From positions 13,110,530-13,174,529 of the forward strand of contig CM055095.1 in assembly GCA_029204225.1 (NCBI GenBank): a DNA stretch of 64,000 nt. Direction: 5' to 3'. Made by a program: the position numbers and the translations under genes. Below the pieces are notes generated by a model. The model was not told the DNA's origin. It was given only the letters and a program-made list of their open reading frames with translations, and made no database searches. This document shows positions 21,285 through 34,072 of the stretch, one piece after another (position 1 is the stretch's first letter; each line of letters starts with the position of its first letter). Source of the stretch: Diphasiastrum complanatum. Taxonomy: Eukaryota > Streptophyta > Lycopodiopsida > Lycopodiales > Lycopodiaceae.

Positions 21285-22430
21285 TATGTTGTAATGAGTG
21301 AGGCAAATTGTTCACGTTTTTTTTTTATTTGTGAGGCAATTTGCAAACTTCTCATGAGATTAAGTGATCATTCGCAAAGGACAATTACATCCTTAAGCAA
21401 GTATGTAGCCTCAATAAGATCAAGATATCCTTTGATTACAAGTTTAGATCTATCATGCAAAAAGTTCATAGTTTGTGGACTAGTCAAGCTAGAATGCAAA
21501 ATCTTGATAATCAACACTTTTGCCTATTTTGTGATCGTGATCTTCATGGTCAACATGAGGCATGGAGGCCTCGGGTTTTCCTCATTTTGATGCAGCTATT
21601 TTCAAGGAAGTGGAGCTTTCAAGCTCAAGATCTTCTTCAAACATGGAGGGAACAGACGGAAATGGTGGCAAATGGTTGGAATGTTCATCAAGGAGATTGG
21701 CAATGGATTTCCATAAAGAAATCCTCTCATTCGGATTTGGTGAATATGTTGCTACCCCAGGTCCATTGGCTGATTTTCACAACATATTCATCCCAAAGGA
21801 TCCAATCAAGAAGTATTTCAAGTTTTTTGTTTCATCTAGTATCTCATCAAGCTAGTTTTCGAGGAGGAGTACGGAGATTTGACAAAATCTAGCTTGTTAA
21901 TTTAGCAATTTCACAGAAATATTGAATTTCACACATGTGTGGAGCGTGTTCCATGTGTGGAGGGTAGGCATAACCACTTTAGTTCATTTATGTTGAGCTT
22001 GAATAGTCAATGGGCGGGAGTCCTCTATCAAACTCACTCATTTACACTTGTAATTAAGTGATTAGGCCAAATTTAGACTTGGATTAGATCATGGTAGTGT
22101 AGGTTGCTTACACTTGGCTTGATGATAGAGGGCTAGTGACATTGCACCTCATAATCTTATTTGTCAATATGGACCTATCATAGTGAAGGATGCACCAAAA
22201 TGGTCCAATCAATGTAAGAGGTGGCATGTAAGTGGTCCAATGAAAGTAAGAGGTGATTGTAGAGAGGTCCAATCATTGAGCACCATTGCCGAACCTCTTG
22301 GATCTCGAGTTACTATGAGAGAGTGAGAGAAAGCTCATTCTATATTGAGTTTTTTTGAGAGATTGAGTGATTCTACACTTAGAATTTGTTGCATCTTCTC
22401 TCTCTACCTGAGAGCTGTGTACTTTTCACA
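21285..22430 (+). mobile_element. 3' half of a gag-only type LTR element (internal end plus LTR), plus strand
   Basis: 21,285-21,869 matches the 3' internal part of the element at 25,208-29,175 (minus strand there), e.g. GAGGCAATTTGCAAACTTCT and AAAGTTCATAGTTTGTGGAC. It ends in a polypurine tract (GAGGAGGAG, 21,861-21,869). An LTR follows (21,870 to about 22,430), whose first base pair is TA instead of TG and which ends CTTTTCACA. The 5' half of the element is missing. The same family is found inverted at 22,431-23,640. Confidence 0.7.
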
Positions 22431-23640
22431 CATGTGAGGACAGACCAAAAAATGTGAATGATCTCCTAAAGTGTGTGTGATTGCACACAGATCTAGCACC
22501 AACTAGATTGAATCAATGTAGCTTGACAATTATAAGGCAAGAGCACACTGAACATGCATCATACATTCACTATTCATCATACACTTTCAAAGGCAACTTG
22601 TGATGAAAAAAAAAACTATCTATGGAATTGGCTTGCTCTCGAGTAGAGAGAGAAAAAGCACATGAACTCTCGGATAGAGAGAGAATGTGCAGAACCCTCT
22701 AAGTGTAGAATCTCAAGATCTCTCCAATAAAACTCATGTAGAATCACTCTCTCTCACTCTCTCATAGTGACTTGAGCTCCAAGAGGGGTAGTCAACAATC
22801 AATATGATTGGACCTCTCACATATCACCTCTAAATTTGATTGGTCTAGTGACTTGGCATCTCTTGCATATATATGATTGGACCAATTCTATAGATCTTTT
22901 TTCTTTTGATTGGTCACATGACAACATGACAACACAAAATTAGATGTCACTAGCCCTCTACCATCAAGCCAAGTGTAAAGAGGCTACACTACCTCGAGCT
23001 ACATCGTGGACTAATTTTGGCCTAATCACCTACCAACATGTGTACAAGGGGTGAAAAAGTCAAAGGACTCCCAAAACTCAAGATTAAGGCCTATTGACTA
23101 TTCAAACTCTACACGTGGGAACATGCTCCACATGTGAGATTTCACAATTTACATGAAATTGTAAAATGATCAAGCTAGATTTTGCCTATTCTTCACACTC
23201 CTCAAAAACTAGCTTGATGAGATACTAGATCAAACAAAGAACTTGAGATACTTTTTGAGTGGATCCTTTGGTATAAATATGATGTGAAAGCTAGACAAAG
23301 AAAATTTGGTTGCAACCAATTTACCATTTCCATGAGAGGATTTCTTTGATGGAAATCCAATACAACCTTCCTTGATGAACATTCCACCATATTGGCACCT
23401 TTTCCTTTGATTCCTTCCATGCTTGAAGAAGACCTTTGACTTGAAAGCTCCTCTTCCTAAAAAATGTCTGCACTATTAAGATGGAAACCCGAGGCCTCCA
23501 TGCCTCATAATGACCATGAATATCAGGATCACAAAATAGGCAAAAGTGTTGATTATCAAGATTTTGCATTCTAGCTTGACTAGTCCCCAAACTATGAACT
23601 TTTTGCATGATAGATCTAATCTATAGAGATAGATACGTAA
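22431..23640 (-). mobile_element. 3' half of the same LTR family, minus strand (inverted partner)
   Basis: On the minus strand: internal 3' end (about 23,640-23,198), polypurine tract AGCTAGTTTTTGAGGAG, then an LTR beginning TGTGAAGAATAGG at 23,197 and running to about 22,450 (left boundary uncertain). Its LTR faces the LTR of 21,285-22,430, giving a long imperfect inverted repeat. Towards the right it joins RNase H of a copia element. Confidence 0.65.
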
Positions 23641-23990
23641 TTTACAGAAAACAAGATCAATGGCTCCATCAAGAATTTTCTCTTGAACAAAGTGATAATG
23701 TATTTTGATGTGCTTGGTTCGAGCATGTAAAATTGGATTTTTGGCAAGCTGAATGCAGCTTTGGGTTTCGCAAGATATAGTAGTCGCATCCACCTGTGGT
23801 TGACCAAGGCGTCTTACCATTAGGTAGCTCAACCAAGTTCCATATCCTATTTTTCGATATGGCCTCCATTTTGGTTTCCATAGCAGCACACACCACTCCT
23901 TGTGCTCCTTTGCTTCATCAAAAGTTTTTGGTTCTTGAGCCTTGAGCATGGAACGCATTAGGGCTCTCTAATCTTGTAGGAGATTTCCGA
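23640..23990 (-). pseudogene. Copia RT N-terminus joined to RNase H C-terminus
   Basis: The minus strand reads EPKTFDEAKEHKEWCVLLWK (the start of copia RT, where the first catalytic segment begins), then passes after about 40 codons to CETQSCIQLAKNPILHARTK, HIKIHYHFVQEKILDG and related RNase H C-terminal motifs. The catalytic RT core, including YVDD, is deleted. Two frames are used. Confidence 0.75.
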
Positions 23991-24199
23991 TTTCTACTTG
24001 ACATTCTTAGCTCTCGCTGCTCGCTAGATTTGGGAGTATCTCCCTTCTTAGCATCACCTATGATCGATAAGTGCCATATAGGTACTCTCTTAGAAATTTC
24101 AACATCAAGCTTGCCTTTTTCTATTGGATGTTCCACATCAAAATCCACTTCCTTTTGACCTGTAATGTCGCTCCATCATCAAAAGGTTTAGTGATTGCT

Positions 24200-25205
24200 T
24201 TAGTTTGTTCACCTTGACCCATCTCGTCAAATGTGGCATCTCTAAAATCACAAGCTTTTGTGCATTTGTGTCATACATCCTGTATGCTTGGCCTTCTCAT
24301 CATATCCAAGGAAAATACACCTGATAGCTTTTGCATCCAATTTCTTTTGTTTCTCATCAGAAATATGAGTGTAAGCATCACAACCAAATACTTTCAAGTG
24401 AGAAATATTAGGTTTCTTTCCAGTAAAAGCTTCATAAGGTGTCTTATCTTCCACGAATTTTGTAGGACACCGATTCAGGATGTGAGTAGATGTGTTGCAA
24501 GCTTCTGCCCAAAAGGTGTTTGGCAAATCCTTACTTTTGGGCATTGCCCTGGCCATCTCAACAATGGATCAGTTCTTTCATTCTGCAACTTTGTTTTGAT
24601 GTGGTGAATAAGGTGCTGTAGTCTGCCTCTTGATCCCTTGATCTTTTGCAAAAATCCATAAAATCTATAAAAAAAACTCACTACCTCCATCAAATCTCAA
24701 AGTCTTGATGCAACATCTTGTTTGCTTTTCAACTAATGTCTTGAATTTCTTGAACTTTGCAAACGCATCTGATTTCTTGCTTATGAAATAAATCCAAATG
24801 CATCTGCTATGGTCATCAATAAGGTAGTAAAATTATAGCAGCTAGTAAGAGACCTATTCTGCATTGGTCCACATAAATCAATGTGAACAAGATCGAGGAT
24901 GCCACTGGCTCTCCTTGATCCACTTTTGGGAAATCTCTCTCGGTGTTGTTTTTCCAAAATGAAGCCTTCACAAATTTTTCTTTCAAAAAAGAAATATCAG
25001 CCTAATTCAATGACTAGAGTACCTTTTTTGATAATCTGTAATCATATGACCAAATCGATGATGCCATAGATCACTTTGACTATCAACAGTGCTTACCATG
25101 GCTTGAACAAAAGATCTCGCATTCAATTTATAGAGTTGATTTTCATTGACTCTAGCTCCTGTAACAATCACTTTGTAGTGATTTTTTATGTTCTTGACAA
25201 GACAT
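24200..25205 (-). pseudogene. Copia GAG-pre-integrase and integrase, with stops
   Basis: On the minus strand: YKLNARSF and LWHHRFGHM (GAG-pre-integrase zinc region), the integrase core with YLIDDHSRCIWIYFISKKSD (first catalytic D), LRFDGGSEF, a degraded QN.V.E.MNRS.VEMARAM helix containing the third acidic residue, and the C-terminal FWAEACNTSTHILNRCPTK, PYEAFTGKKPNISHLKVFGC and RCIFLGYDEKAK. Integrase would insert the cDNA in the nucleus. Several stops and shifts make it inactive. The GAG-pre-integrase end abuts the duplication of the inserted element at 25,203-25,207. Confidence 0.85.
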
Positions 25206-25207
25206 TT

Positions 25208-26038
25208 TGTGAAAATTCACACATGTGGGAATGTCCTAATGTGTGAAATTTATCTCCTGAGCTTGGCTCATGCACTATAGATCACATATTAATTGAAATC
25301 CAAGATCAATGACAAGATCTAAGGCAAAAAGACCATTCTACATGCATTCATTCATTACCAAAAGGTGTTTCACACGTGTGGAAGACTTCATGAAATAAAC
25401 TAAGTCCCAACAAGATCCTCTCCTCAGGTAGAGAGAAAAAATACCACTTTTGGGCTCATCTAGAGAGAGAAGACAATACAAGCAAAATTGGCAAATCTTC
25501 AAATTGACTCAAAAACTCATAGATCTCTCATAAATTAATGAAGGGAATGAAAGTACATATAGAAACTCATGGAGATCCATGCTTGATTCTTATTGGACCC
25601 CTTAAACATAGCCTCTCTAATCCTATTGGATGTGTGATGCAACATTACTTCACTTTTGATTGGACCCTTCCAACACATCTCTCTCTTATGATTGGACCCT
25701 TTGACTTTTGCCACCACATAGGGTGCATCACTCATCAAACCTAAACTTGACATGTGTAAGCAACCTAACTAGCTTGAGTTACATCACAATTGAATTTTGG
25801 CCTAATCATGACAAAACATGTGTACTTGACCATTTGACCTCTAAAGCCAAAATTGGCCCTATCACCTAGTGACACCAAGATGCTTGACTAGTAGTCTTTA
25901 TGATACCCCCCTAAAGTCAACATTATAAACTATTTCTAACTATTTTACACACTTGGGAACATGCTCCACACATGTGAAATGTACTCACAAACATAAAATC
26001 ATAAAATAACCAAGATAGATTTTTGACAATTTTTCACA
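25208..26038 (-). repeat. 3' LTR of the gag-only element
   Basis: The 831-bp LTR is nearly the same as 28,374-29,175. It differs by a ~17-bp indel near 25,605-25,625 and scattered substitutions. It carries the palindromic ACACATGTG motif near both ends. Confidence 0.9.
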
Positions 26039-27112
26039 CTCCTCAAAAACTAGCTTGGTAAGATCAAGGAGTTTGTGAAACTCTTCTGAGTGGATCCTTT
26101 GGTATGCATGTGAAGTAAAAAACCAGCAAAAGGATCCATCATAGCAGCACCCTCACGATATCCATGATAAGATTTCTTTGGTAGAAATCATTTGCCAACA
26201 TCTTTGAAGAGTATTCCAGCAATTCGCCAATATATCCAAGTGCTTTCTCCATGCTTGATGATGATCTTTGATTTGAAAGTACCACTTGCATGAAGATGGC
26301 TGAACCATGATGAAAATCAGAGGCTTCCATGCCTCATAAAGATCACAAAGGTCATAGAGATCAAGATCATAAGATGAGCAAAAGTGTTGATTATCAAGAT
26401 TAAGCAAATTAGCTTGACTAGTCCACATACTATGAACTTTATCCATGATGGATCTAATCTTGAAATCAAATGCAATCTTGATGTTCTTGAGGCTAAACAC
26501 TTCCTCAAGGATGTAAGTGTCCTCTTTGGATGCTTCACTTAATCTCAAGGGAAGTTTACAAATTGCCTCAAACCATGTAAAAACATGATTTTTCAAACTA
26601 TGAGTATCAAACTCATTCTTGCTCTTTCTAAGATCCAAGAGCATACACTTGATGACTCAACCACTTGCTTCCTATGTGATTTGGAAACATATCTAAGCCA
26701 TGAATGACAAGTAATATGTCCATACTAGAGGCATGATACAAGACAATCATTACCACACTCCAATTATGAATGTAGAAACCTCATAAAAGCAAGATAGTGC
26801 ATCAGGTAATGGAAGAGAAGCATGAGAGAATATGTTGGAGTGAATACCACTTGAAACTTGCCTCTCTTTACCATGAACTTTGAGCCACAAAGACTCGGCC
26901 TTGCCCCTTGAAGATCCCCTTGAAACCGTGTTGAGAAGACTCCTCCTCAAGCCTTGGCAAATCTTCATCATACACTTGGAATTTTGGTAGATTTGAGAAT
27001 CCTACCATCAACCTCTTGATTGAAATTGGATCCTACTTACTCCTTATGTGCAAAGGAATATGGGCAAGGAAAATGGATCTAAAGATCCCCAAAGTATCAA
27101 TTATTGCAATCT

Positions 27113-28153
27113 TCATATCAAGCACTTTTGATAAGAGGTACCTCCAATTGAAGTCTTCAAGCAAGAAGTCACATGAAATAGCACTATCTTTGCTTCTACA
27201 TGATGAAATGAAATCATCCAAATGAAGAAGATAAGAGAATTGATGAGAAGTAGACCTCTTGGCAATAACTCTTCATGTGCTTTTGCCAAAGCACTATCTT
27301 CATGAGCTTCACCATCTTGGAACATAGATTGAGGTAGATCACTTGCCTCCTCCTTGAGATGATCCACACTCCTATTGGCCACACTTCCACAAGGATTAGC
27401 ATCAATTTTGAAAAGCTTACCACAACTAGTCCCTCTTGCTAGCTTATCATCATTTCTCTTCTTGAAACAATTAGAAGCAAAATGCCCCTTCTTACCACAA
27501 AGGAAGCACTTCTTGTCAGATTTGCAACTTGTTGATGTTTGTGATGACTCTTCATCACTCTCCTCCTTTGACTTGTCCTTCATGAAATGTTGATGTTGCT
27601 CTTTGTCCCTTCCTCTCGGCTTGTCCTTTGCTTTCACCTTTCCACCATAGATGGAACCAATGTGTCCCAAGCCTCCTTGGATGTGGTACACGAGCCAATA
27701 TCACACAACAATTCATTTGAGACATTTATCTTTATGAAATGTAGGGCCATCCTAGCTCTCTTTTTGTACTTTTGGACCTCTTGGACTCTTGAGGCTCCTC
27801 CTCAAGTCCTAGCACAATCTTCATCACATCTTGGAGCACCAAAATGGACTTCATTCTAGCCTTCCAAATAGAATAGTTGGAGGTACATAGTCTCTCACTA
27901 GATTCCAATAGAAAGGAACCCATAGATGCCATGTAGTAGTGAAGACTCCTTGTGATTTAGACAATAAAATGTTGCTTAGGCTCTCACTATAAGACTTGAA
28001 AGGTGTACTACCAACTCCTATGCAAGATCTTGCAATAAAATGTGAGATGGATCTCACTAGCTCTACCAATCTCATCAATTGATGGAGTATAGGCAAAGTT
28101 TGGGTCCAACTATCTTTGGCACATGTGAAACACTCCAAAAATCCACAAATCAC
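27113..28153 (-). pseudogene. Copia-type gag of the non-autonomous element
   Basis: Read on the minus strand in two or three frames. The N-terminal part has FLLESSERLCTSNYSIWKAR (about 27,930-27,860), like the start of copia gag (UBN2/DUF4219-type, N.Y..W). The C-terminal part has a K/D/E-rich stretch and one CCHC zinc knuckle, CFLCGKKGHFASNC (about 27,467-27,508), which would bind element RNA in the particle. Frames change near 27,700-27,850, so no full gag is encoded as it stands. Confidence 0.75.
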
Positions 28154-28360
28154 TCAAATACAAGCCAATTGTAATAAAATGGCTACAACCTCAAAATGAT
28201 GACTAGATCTCAAATAGATGTCATTGGCAAGCCTCTTCTTGAATTTTTTGGTCAAACTAGCAAGATATGATCAAACCAAATGTGTCCACATAGGTCTAGG
28301 TGCCCTATTTTCATGAAAATTTTGAAACTATGGATGATAGATACATCAAAAGCTTAGGTA

Positions 28361-28373
28361 GGATCTGATACCA
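28361..28373 (-). other. Primer-binding site of the gag-only element
   Basis: TGGTATCAGATCC on the minus strand directly follows the 5' LTR end; the first nine bases match initiator tRNA-Met priming sites. Confidence 0.85.
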
Positions 28374-29175
28374 TGTGAAAATTCACACATGTGAGAATGT
28401 CCTAATGTGTGAAATTGATCTCCTAAGCTTGGCTCATGCACTATAGATCACCCATTGATTGAAATCCAAGACAAGATCTAAGGCAAAAAGACTATTCTAC
28501 ATCCATTCATTCATTACCAAAAGGTGTTCCACACATTTGGAAGACTTCATGAAATAAACTAAGTCCCAACAAGCTCCTCTCCTTGGGTGGAGAGAGAAAA
28601 TACCACTTTTGGGCTCATCTAGAGAGAGAAGGCAATACAAGCAAAATTCGCAAATCTCCAATTTGACTCAAAAACTCATAGATCTCTCATAAATTAATGA
28701 AGGGAATGAAAGTACATATAGAAACTCATGGAGATCCATGATTGATTCTTATTGGACCCCTTAAACATATCCTATTGGATGTGTGACGCAACATCCCCCA
28801 CTTTTGATTGGACCCTTCCAACACATCTCTCTCTTATGATTGGACCCTTTGACTTTTGCCACTACATAGGGTGCATCACTCATCAAACCTAAAATTGACA
28901 TGTGTAAGCAACCTAACTAGCTTGAGTTACATCACAATTGAATTTTGGCCTAATCATGACAAAACATGTGTACTTGACCATTCGACCTCTAAAGCCAAAA
29001 TTGGCCCTATCACCTAGTGACACCAAGATGCTTGACTAGCAATCTTTATGATACCCCTAAAGTCAACATTATAAACTATTTCTAACTATTTTACACACAT
29101 GGGACATGCTCCACACATGTGAAATGTACTCACAAACATAAAATAACCAAGATAGATTTTTGACAATTTTTCACA
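28374..29175 (-). repeat. 5' LTR of the gag-only element
   Basis: The 802-bp LTR begins TGTGAAAAATTGTC and ends GAATTTTCACA on the minus strand, and is paired with 25,208-26,038. Confidence 0.9.
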
Positions 29176-29338
29176 CATTTGTCGCTATCAAACTCAACCT
29201 TGAGTTGTTGATCAACCATCGTCCCAACTAATTTAGCTAAGCCAGGTACATATTGCACGTCGCTTATCCACTTTATCATCCCACTAGCTAGCTTCACTAG
29301 TACCACTCCAAATCATGTACTAGGTATCCTTAGCTTCA

Positions 29339-29950
29339 TCACTTGTCATTAGTGTCATAATGAACAAGTTTGAGCTTCGCATCATCCTCGTATTGATTAT
29401 CATCAAATTGTTGTTGATCAACATAATTGTCTACCTGCCATATACCTTTCTGTTGAGCTGATTCCTTTTGTTTTTTTGAAGCATTCACGCTCCCAATGAC
29501 CAGGTTTGTTGCAATATTGGCAATTCCTAAGTTTCTTTTGCCTTGGATTGCCATGTCCTTGACCTCGACCTTGATGCCAATTGCCTCAATTTGGACCATC
29601 ATTGGATTGTTCTTGAAATTGTTGGAATGATCCATGATTTGAATTTCCACCTCTCGATTGGTGTCTTCCACGACCAAATCTGCCACCATGTCCTCTGATT
29701 GCAAGAGCTTGATCAAATCTCTGTTGTGATGACTCAAATTCTCTTGACTTTGTTCGTCATGCAGAAGCAATCCACCTAATTCTCCATAAGTTGGAAGATT
29801 CTCCCATGAGGCTATAAGTGACTCACTCAAGCTGTTCAATGTCAATTGCACGATCTCACGATCTTGTACTCGCTCTCCAACAACAACTAAATGATCACAG
29901 ATCTCCTTTACCTTCAATAGGTGATCGACATGGTTGCACCATCATCCATT
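29339..29950 (-). pseudogene. Gag of the copia element
   Basis: An open frame of 192 codons on the minus strand includes LVVVGERVQDREIVQLTLNS and NLPTYGELGGLLLHDEQSQE, typical of UBN2-type copia gag. The zinc knuckle CQYCNKPGHWEREC is read in a different frame (about 29,480-29,525), showing a frameshift just before it. The upstream gag N-terminus is degraded. Confidence 0.7.
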
Positions 29951-30310
29951 CGTAATGTGTGCATCTTTGTCTTCAAGAACCCCTGTGATTTGTAGTTTCC
30001 CAAACATCAAATGAGAGATTTCTTGGCAAAACTCTCTCACAAATGGCACTTTTGACACAAAACTTGGAAATATTGTAAAAATATCTACACTCAACAGATT
30101 TTCAATCTGTTGATACTACCATGGCCTTTGTGATGCCTCTGAGACTGTTTCTCCGTTCCCCACTGAAGATTTTGATGCTTCAGTACCCACAAAATAGCAA
30201 AAGTAAATTTCTCTAAAATTTTGCCTCTCCAAGCTTTCACCTTCTGTGAAGGACTTTCTCACTTCATTGTGGAGCCAGCAGTATCCAATGGTCATGCACG
30301 TAGGATTATC

Positions 30311-30324
30311 GGGCTCTGATACCA
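30311..30324 (-). other. Primer-binding site of the copia element
   Basis: TGGTATCAGAGCCC on the minus strand, immediately after the LTR end at 30,325, is a canonical initiator-Met site. Confidence 0.85.
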
Positions 30325-30571
30325 TGTCAATAATCAGATCTACAATAGCATACTGCATTTATCATAAGCAATCACCACCAGGAGAAAGAGCAACACACAC
30401 TATCACTTTTTGATAACTAAATGTCATGTGTACAATAAACCCTGATAGAGAGAAAAAAATCTAGGAGTTGACTAATAGACTAGCCTACAACTAATTACAG
30501 GTGGTAACAACTAGAAACAGTAAAAGTACATCGTAAACAATAACAATGAAGTTTATCATTGATTTCTAACA
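30325..30571 (-). repeat. 5' LTR of the copia element
   Basis: A 247-bp LTR reading TGTTAGAAATCAATG...CTGATTATTGACA on the minus strand. The inverted ends and neighbouring primer-binding site define it. No second copy was found at the other end of the element. Confidence 0.65.
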
Positions 30572-30949
30572 CCACACGCATGATCATATTGATTAGATGT
30601 TTAGTTGCTTCTTCAAAGCATTGTCGAGAAATCAAATGTGCCAAAAGCAAATGTGTTGTTAATTGGACACACATGATTTTCATCTATATCAAGGCGTCTA
30701 ATGATGCTGAAAATGCAGCAAAAAGACTTCAATAAATTGTTTGAAATGATGGAAGAAGCACCTTGAATGGATCCAATTGAGATAAACACCAACCAATTTA
30801 GTGTTTCCTAGCTTTCCCTTGGCTTGAACTCCACTACAAGGCTCAAAATCTTGCAATTCCCTTCACACGTGTGAATGCACGGACTGCCATAGGCAGAGTA
30901 TAGTACCTTAACTTGCTAATCAATCCCACAATTGCAAAGCATTCAACAC

Positions 30950-31130
30950 AAATGGCAAATATCAAGCATACGGATCACCAACAACATTGAGTGAGATTGT
31001 TTCTTGCTTCTTTGATAGCCAAGAAACTACTCCATCACCTATGAAAGTTGCACTTGTTGATCTTCTATCTCTCTTGTCACCTACAAAATTTGAATCACTA
31101 TAGGCATGCAAGTCAAGTGGTTTTCTCTCA
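30950..31130 (-). pseudogene. Copia RNase H fragment
   Basis: The minus strand reads AYSDSNFVGDRRDRRSTSAT, FIGDGVVSWLSKKQETIS, the conserved copia RNase H segment containing the first catalytic Asp (usually DSDWAGD...). It stops in degraded sequence and has no LTR nearby other than that at 30,325. It is probably a separate old copia insertion. Confidence 0.75.
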
Positions 31131-31139
31131 CTTCACAAA

Positions 31140-33936
31140 TTTTGGAGGTGGAGGACCCGCGAGGGTCGCACACAGCCAGTGAGGCCAGGTCCATAGCTTG
31201 CTAAGGTGTCCAGAGGGAACAAGGGCCTAGGTGGGCATGCATATGGGTGCACAACCATAGGGTGAGGCCTACAATGATCAGTGGCTCAGATTAAAAGTTC
31301 AAGGAGGAACAGGGACCGTCGGATCAAGAAAGAGCCATGGGATTCATTTGAAGTAGACCCAAGAAGTTTTGAAGGGAAGAAAATAATATCTCTTCATTAA
31401 AAAATTTCAGCTTGAAATGGGATGAAGGGACTCAAATTTCAAAGTGGACTTCACTTCATTAAAGATCTTCATATTAAAGAACCAGTTCATTTTTGCAAGG
31501 CATTCTTTAAAAGGACCTATCTTTGACTAGAAGGCACCTTTTTTTGGCCATCCTTGGGCCAAAATGACCCTTGAAACTGGCTGCTTAGAGCCAGCGGATA
31601 AAGCGACGTCATAGGGCATGGAGAAATGCGTTTTGGGGATTTTCATCACCATTCTATCGAGCGGAGTGCGGGTGATCTCGTGATGGGCTACATTCGCCAT
31701 TTGAGTATTGTAGGGCCAAATTTGGGACAAGTTTTGGTTGGTGAAACCTGCTACAGAGTTGTACAATGAGTCATTATCACTTCAAAATCATTATTGCTTA
31801 CTTCTGATGGGGTAATAGGGTGTTTGGGAGCAGTCAATGCGGAATGGGGGTGAATGATAGCGGAATTGTGTGGAGAAAGCTAGTTTTGGCGACGGAAGTG
31901 CAGTTTGGCGGCATGACTACTCATCATTGGCGACAATTTTGAGAGGGCATGATTTTTTTTTGAGAATAGAGCTTGAGGATCCGATCTTGAGCTGGAGGAG
32001 GATCCATTTCGTCTAATCTCCTCTTGAAGTAGCATCGAGATGACTCTTGATAGAGTGAGATGCTGTTGAGTCGAGATAGCCGTGACCCAGGTTTCAAAAG
32101 CTTCATGTAGACCGAAGCTAGGATGCAAGGGTATGGGATGTCGTAGCAATGGGGAGGCCTTAACATGCTTGATGTTGGTTTATATTTCAAGTACACATGG
32201 GTGAGAGATGGCAATATCCCTATGGTTGGGCGGTAATAGAGCGCTAATCACTTGACTGTGTCCTCACCTTGGTTAGGTTTAATTCTTGGAGTTCAAACCA
32301 ACCAGTGCCATGTGATAACTTGGAGGAAGGCTCTCAGAGGCAATATCAGCATTGACATTGTCGAATCGGGTGATAACTGCAATGACACACGCATTTGCAA
32401 CTTGAAAATTTTGTTCAAGAGAGAGATCAGAATCAGCTTGGAGATTCAAAAATTTGGTAGTCACGGGTGATATTTGTACGTAGTGGTGCCAATTAAAGCC
32501 AGTTGAGCAGGATAGCATGACTTGCATTGGAATGAACTGTGTATGGAATACATTGAATGAAGACAAATCAGTATTCACACTTTGGAGACTCTTGTGAGTG
32601 GTAAGTGTGATCATTTGTGAGTTTTGCAATTGGTAAGTGAATTCGAATCAAGTCATTGTAGCTGTCGAGTAGTATGTCACATTTGTCATCAGCGAGATAC
32701 ACTTCAACTGTCAGTTTGGATAATTCAAGTCAATTTGCCATATCAATATTGCATCAAGGATGCATATTCTAGTGATGGAGGGTGAAGGTTGCTTGGTTGG
32801 AGCAATGGAAGATCTCATAGGTTCACTAGGACTGCATGTACAATATTGTGAACGACTTGATGTTGACTTTGAAGTTCACATCTCAAGCGTATTCTCGAGG
32901 AGTGAGTTTGGTATTGCCCATGGAACCTGCTCATGCAGGAGCTAGCATTGGTGTTAATTGAGAGAATACAATATGGACATTGTTTGTTTGATCATATGCT
33001 TAGATATTCGTGATCATGGATGACATTTTGATATATGATATAAAAATTATAGAATAATATGGTAACCATCGGGTACATCTAGCTATGGATACACTTGAGA
33101 CATATGATAGATATGACTTACATGATTGATTTGGGATGGAATATGGATGTTGTAAACACAAAATGGGCAAAGTGTGGAGCTTTCTGAGCCAGCTCTAGGT
33201 TGGAGAGCCAATGGATATCACACATTTGGGTGTGATGGAGGCAAACACTATGTTGAGTGTTTTGCTAGAAATCTATTAGAAAGACATAGATGGCAAGGAC
33301 TTCATGAAGCATTCATTTGGAGTACATGCATGGTGATACAATAGGGCTAGTTATTGGCATTGGAATTGATGGAGTAGCAATTACCATTAGGGGGCATGGA
33401 TGAGCTATCTACTAGCTATTTTGCATTTGGTTGTATTTGTAGGAGTTTAGGCTTGGTACATGTGTTGGACCTTGTTTTGGATCAGATTTTCAAGTGTTGA
33501 GATTGGAAGGAAGCTTAATGGAAGTCCCTTGGAGCCATATACCTATGTAAGCTCAGATTTTGAAAAAAAATAGTCTTAGGATCTCATGAGCGATGACGCA
33601 TGGATGGGCTTGCATTGGTGTGTTGTTAGGAGGCACATAACCAGGGAGAGCAAGTAGATGTTAGGAGCCAAGAGAAGCAAGTGCTGTGATAAAGAAGACT
33701 ATATATTTGCGTTCACAAAATCATTTCATATATGTATTTAATTGTTCTCATATCTCTACTCATGCATGCACTTTGAATTGGAGTTCAATATTTGAGGTGA
33801 CAAAAGAAAAAGCTAACTAGTAGCTAATTACCTTGCACAATCTTAAACAATCACAGTTTTTACTCAAAAAAATTGTGACAATGCCTTTGTCGTATACCAC
33901 AACATTCTTGTTTTCACATATTTATGCAATAGTAAA
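31140..33936 (+). other. No gene recognised
   Basis: A short GC-richer patch at 31,150-31,230 and a 50-bp stretch at 32,213-32,262 (GGTTGGGCGGTAA) that resembles the 3' part of the LTR at 7,630-8,134 hint at old LTR sequence. The ORFs at 31,527 and 32,279 have no known motif. The rest is AT-rich with no recognisable feature. Confidence 0.45.

Positions 33937-34072
<136 letters not shown>

Larger units (their letters stand above)
25208..29175 (-). mobile_element. Gag-only (non-autonomous) LTR retrotransposon, TSD CATTT
   Basis: LTRs at 25,208-26,038 (831 bp) and 28,374-29,175 (802 bp) flank a 2,335-bp internal region. Ends are TG...CA, and the 5-bp duplication CATTT occurs at 25,203-25,207 and 29,176-29,180. 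On the minus strand a primer-binding site (TGGTATCAGATCC) follows the 5' LTR and a purine tract (TTTTTGAGGAG) precedes the 3' LTR. The only coding content is a copia-like gag; there is no protease, integrase or RT. This fits the known TR-GAG class. It inserted into the copia element. Confidence 0.85.
23630..30571 (-). mobile_element. Ty1/copia element, decayed, split by a gag-only LTR element
   Basis: Minus-strand order: 247-bp 5' LTR (30,571-30,325), primer-binding site, gag with zinc knuckle (about 29,950-29,340), insertion of another LTR element (29,175-25,208), GAG-pre-integrase and integrase (25,200-24,200), and RT start joined to RNase H (23,990-23,640). The gag-integrase-RT-RNase H order is diagnostic of Ty1/copia. 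The RT core and 3' LTR are missing. Confidence 0.8.

Noticed and set aside
31153-31166. GACCC-GCGA-GGGTC hairpin with a GNRA-type loop
   Set aside because: Only five pairs and isolated; easily due to chance.
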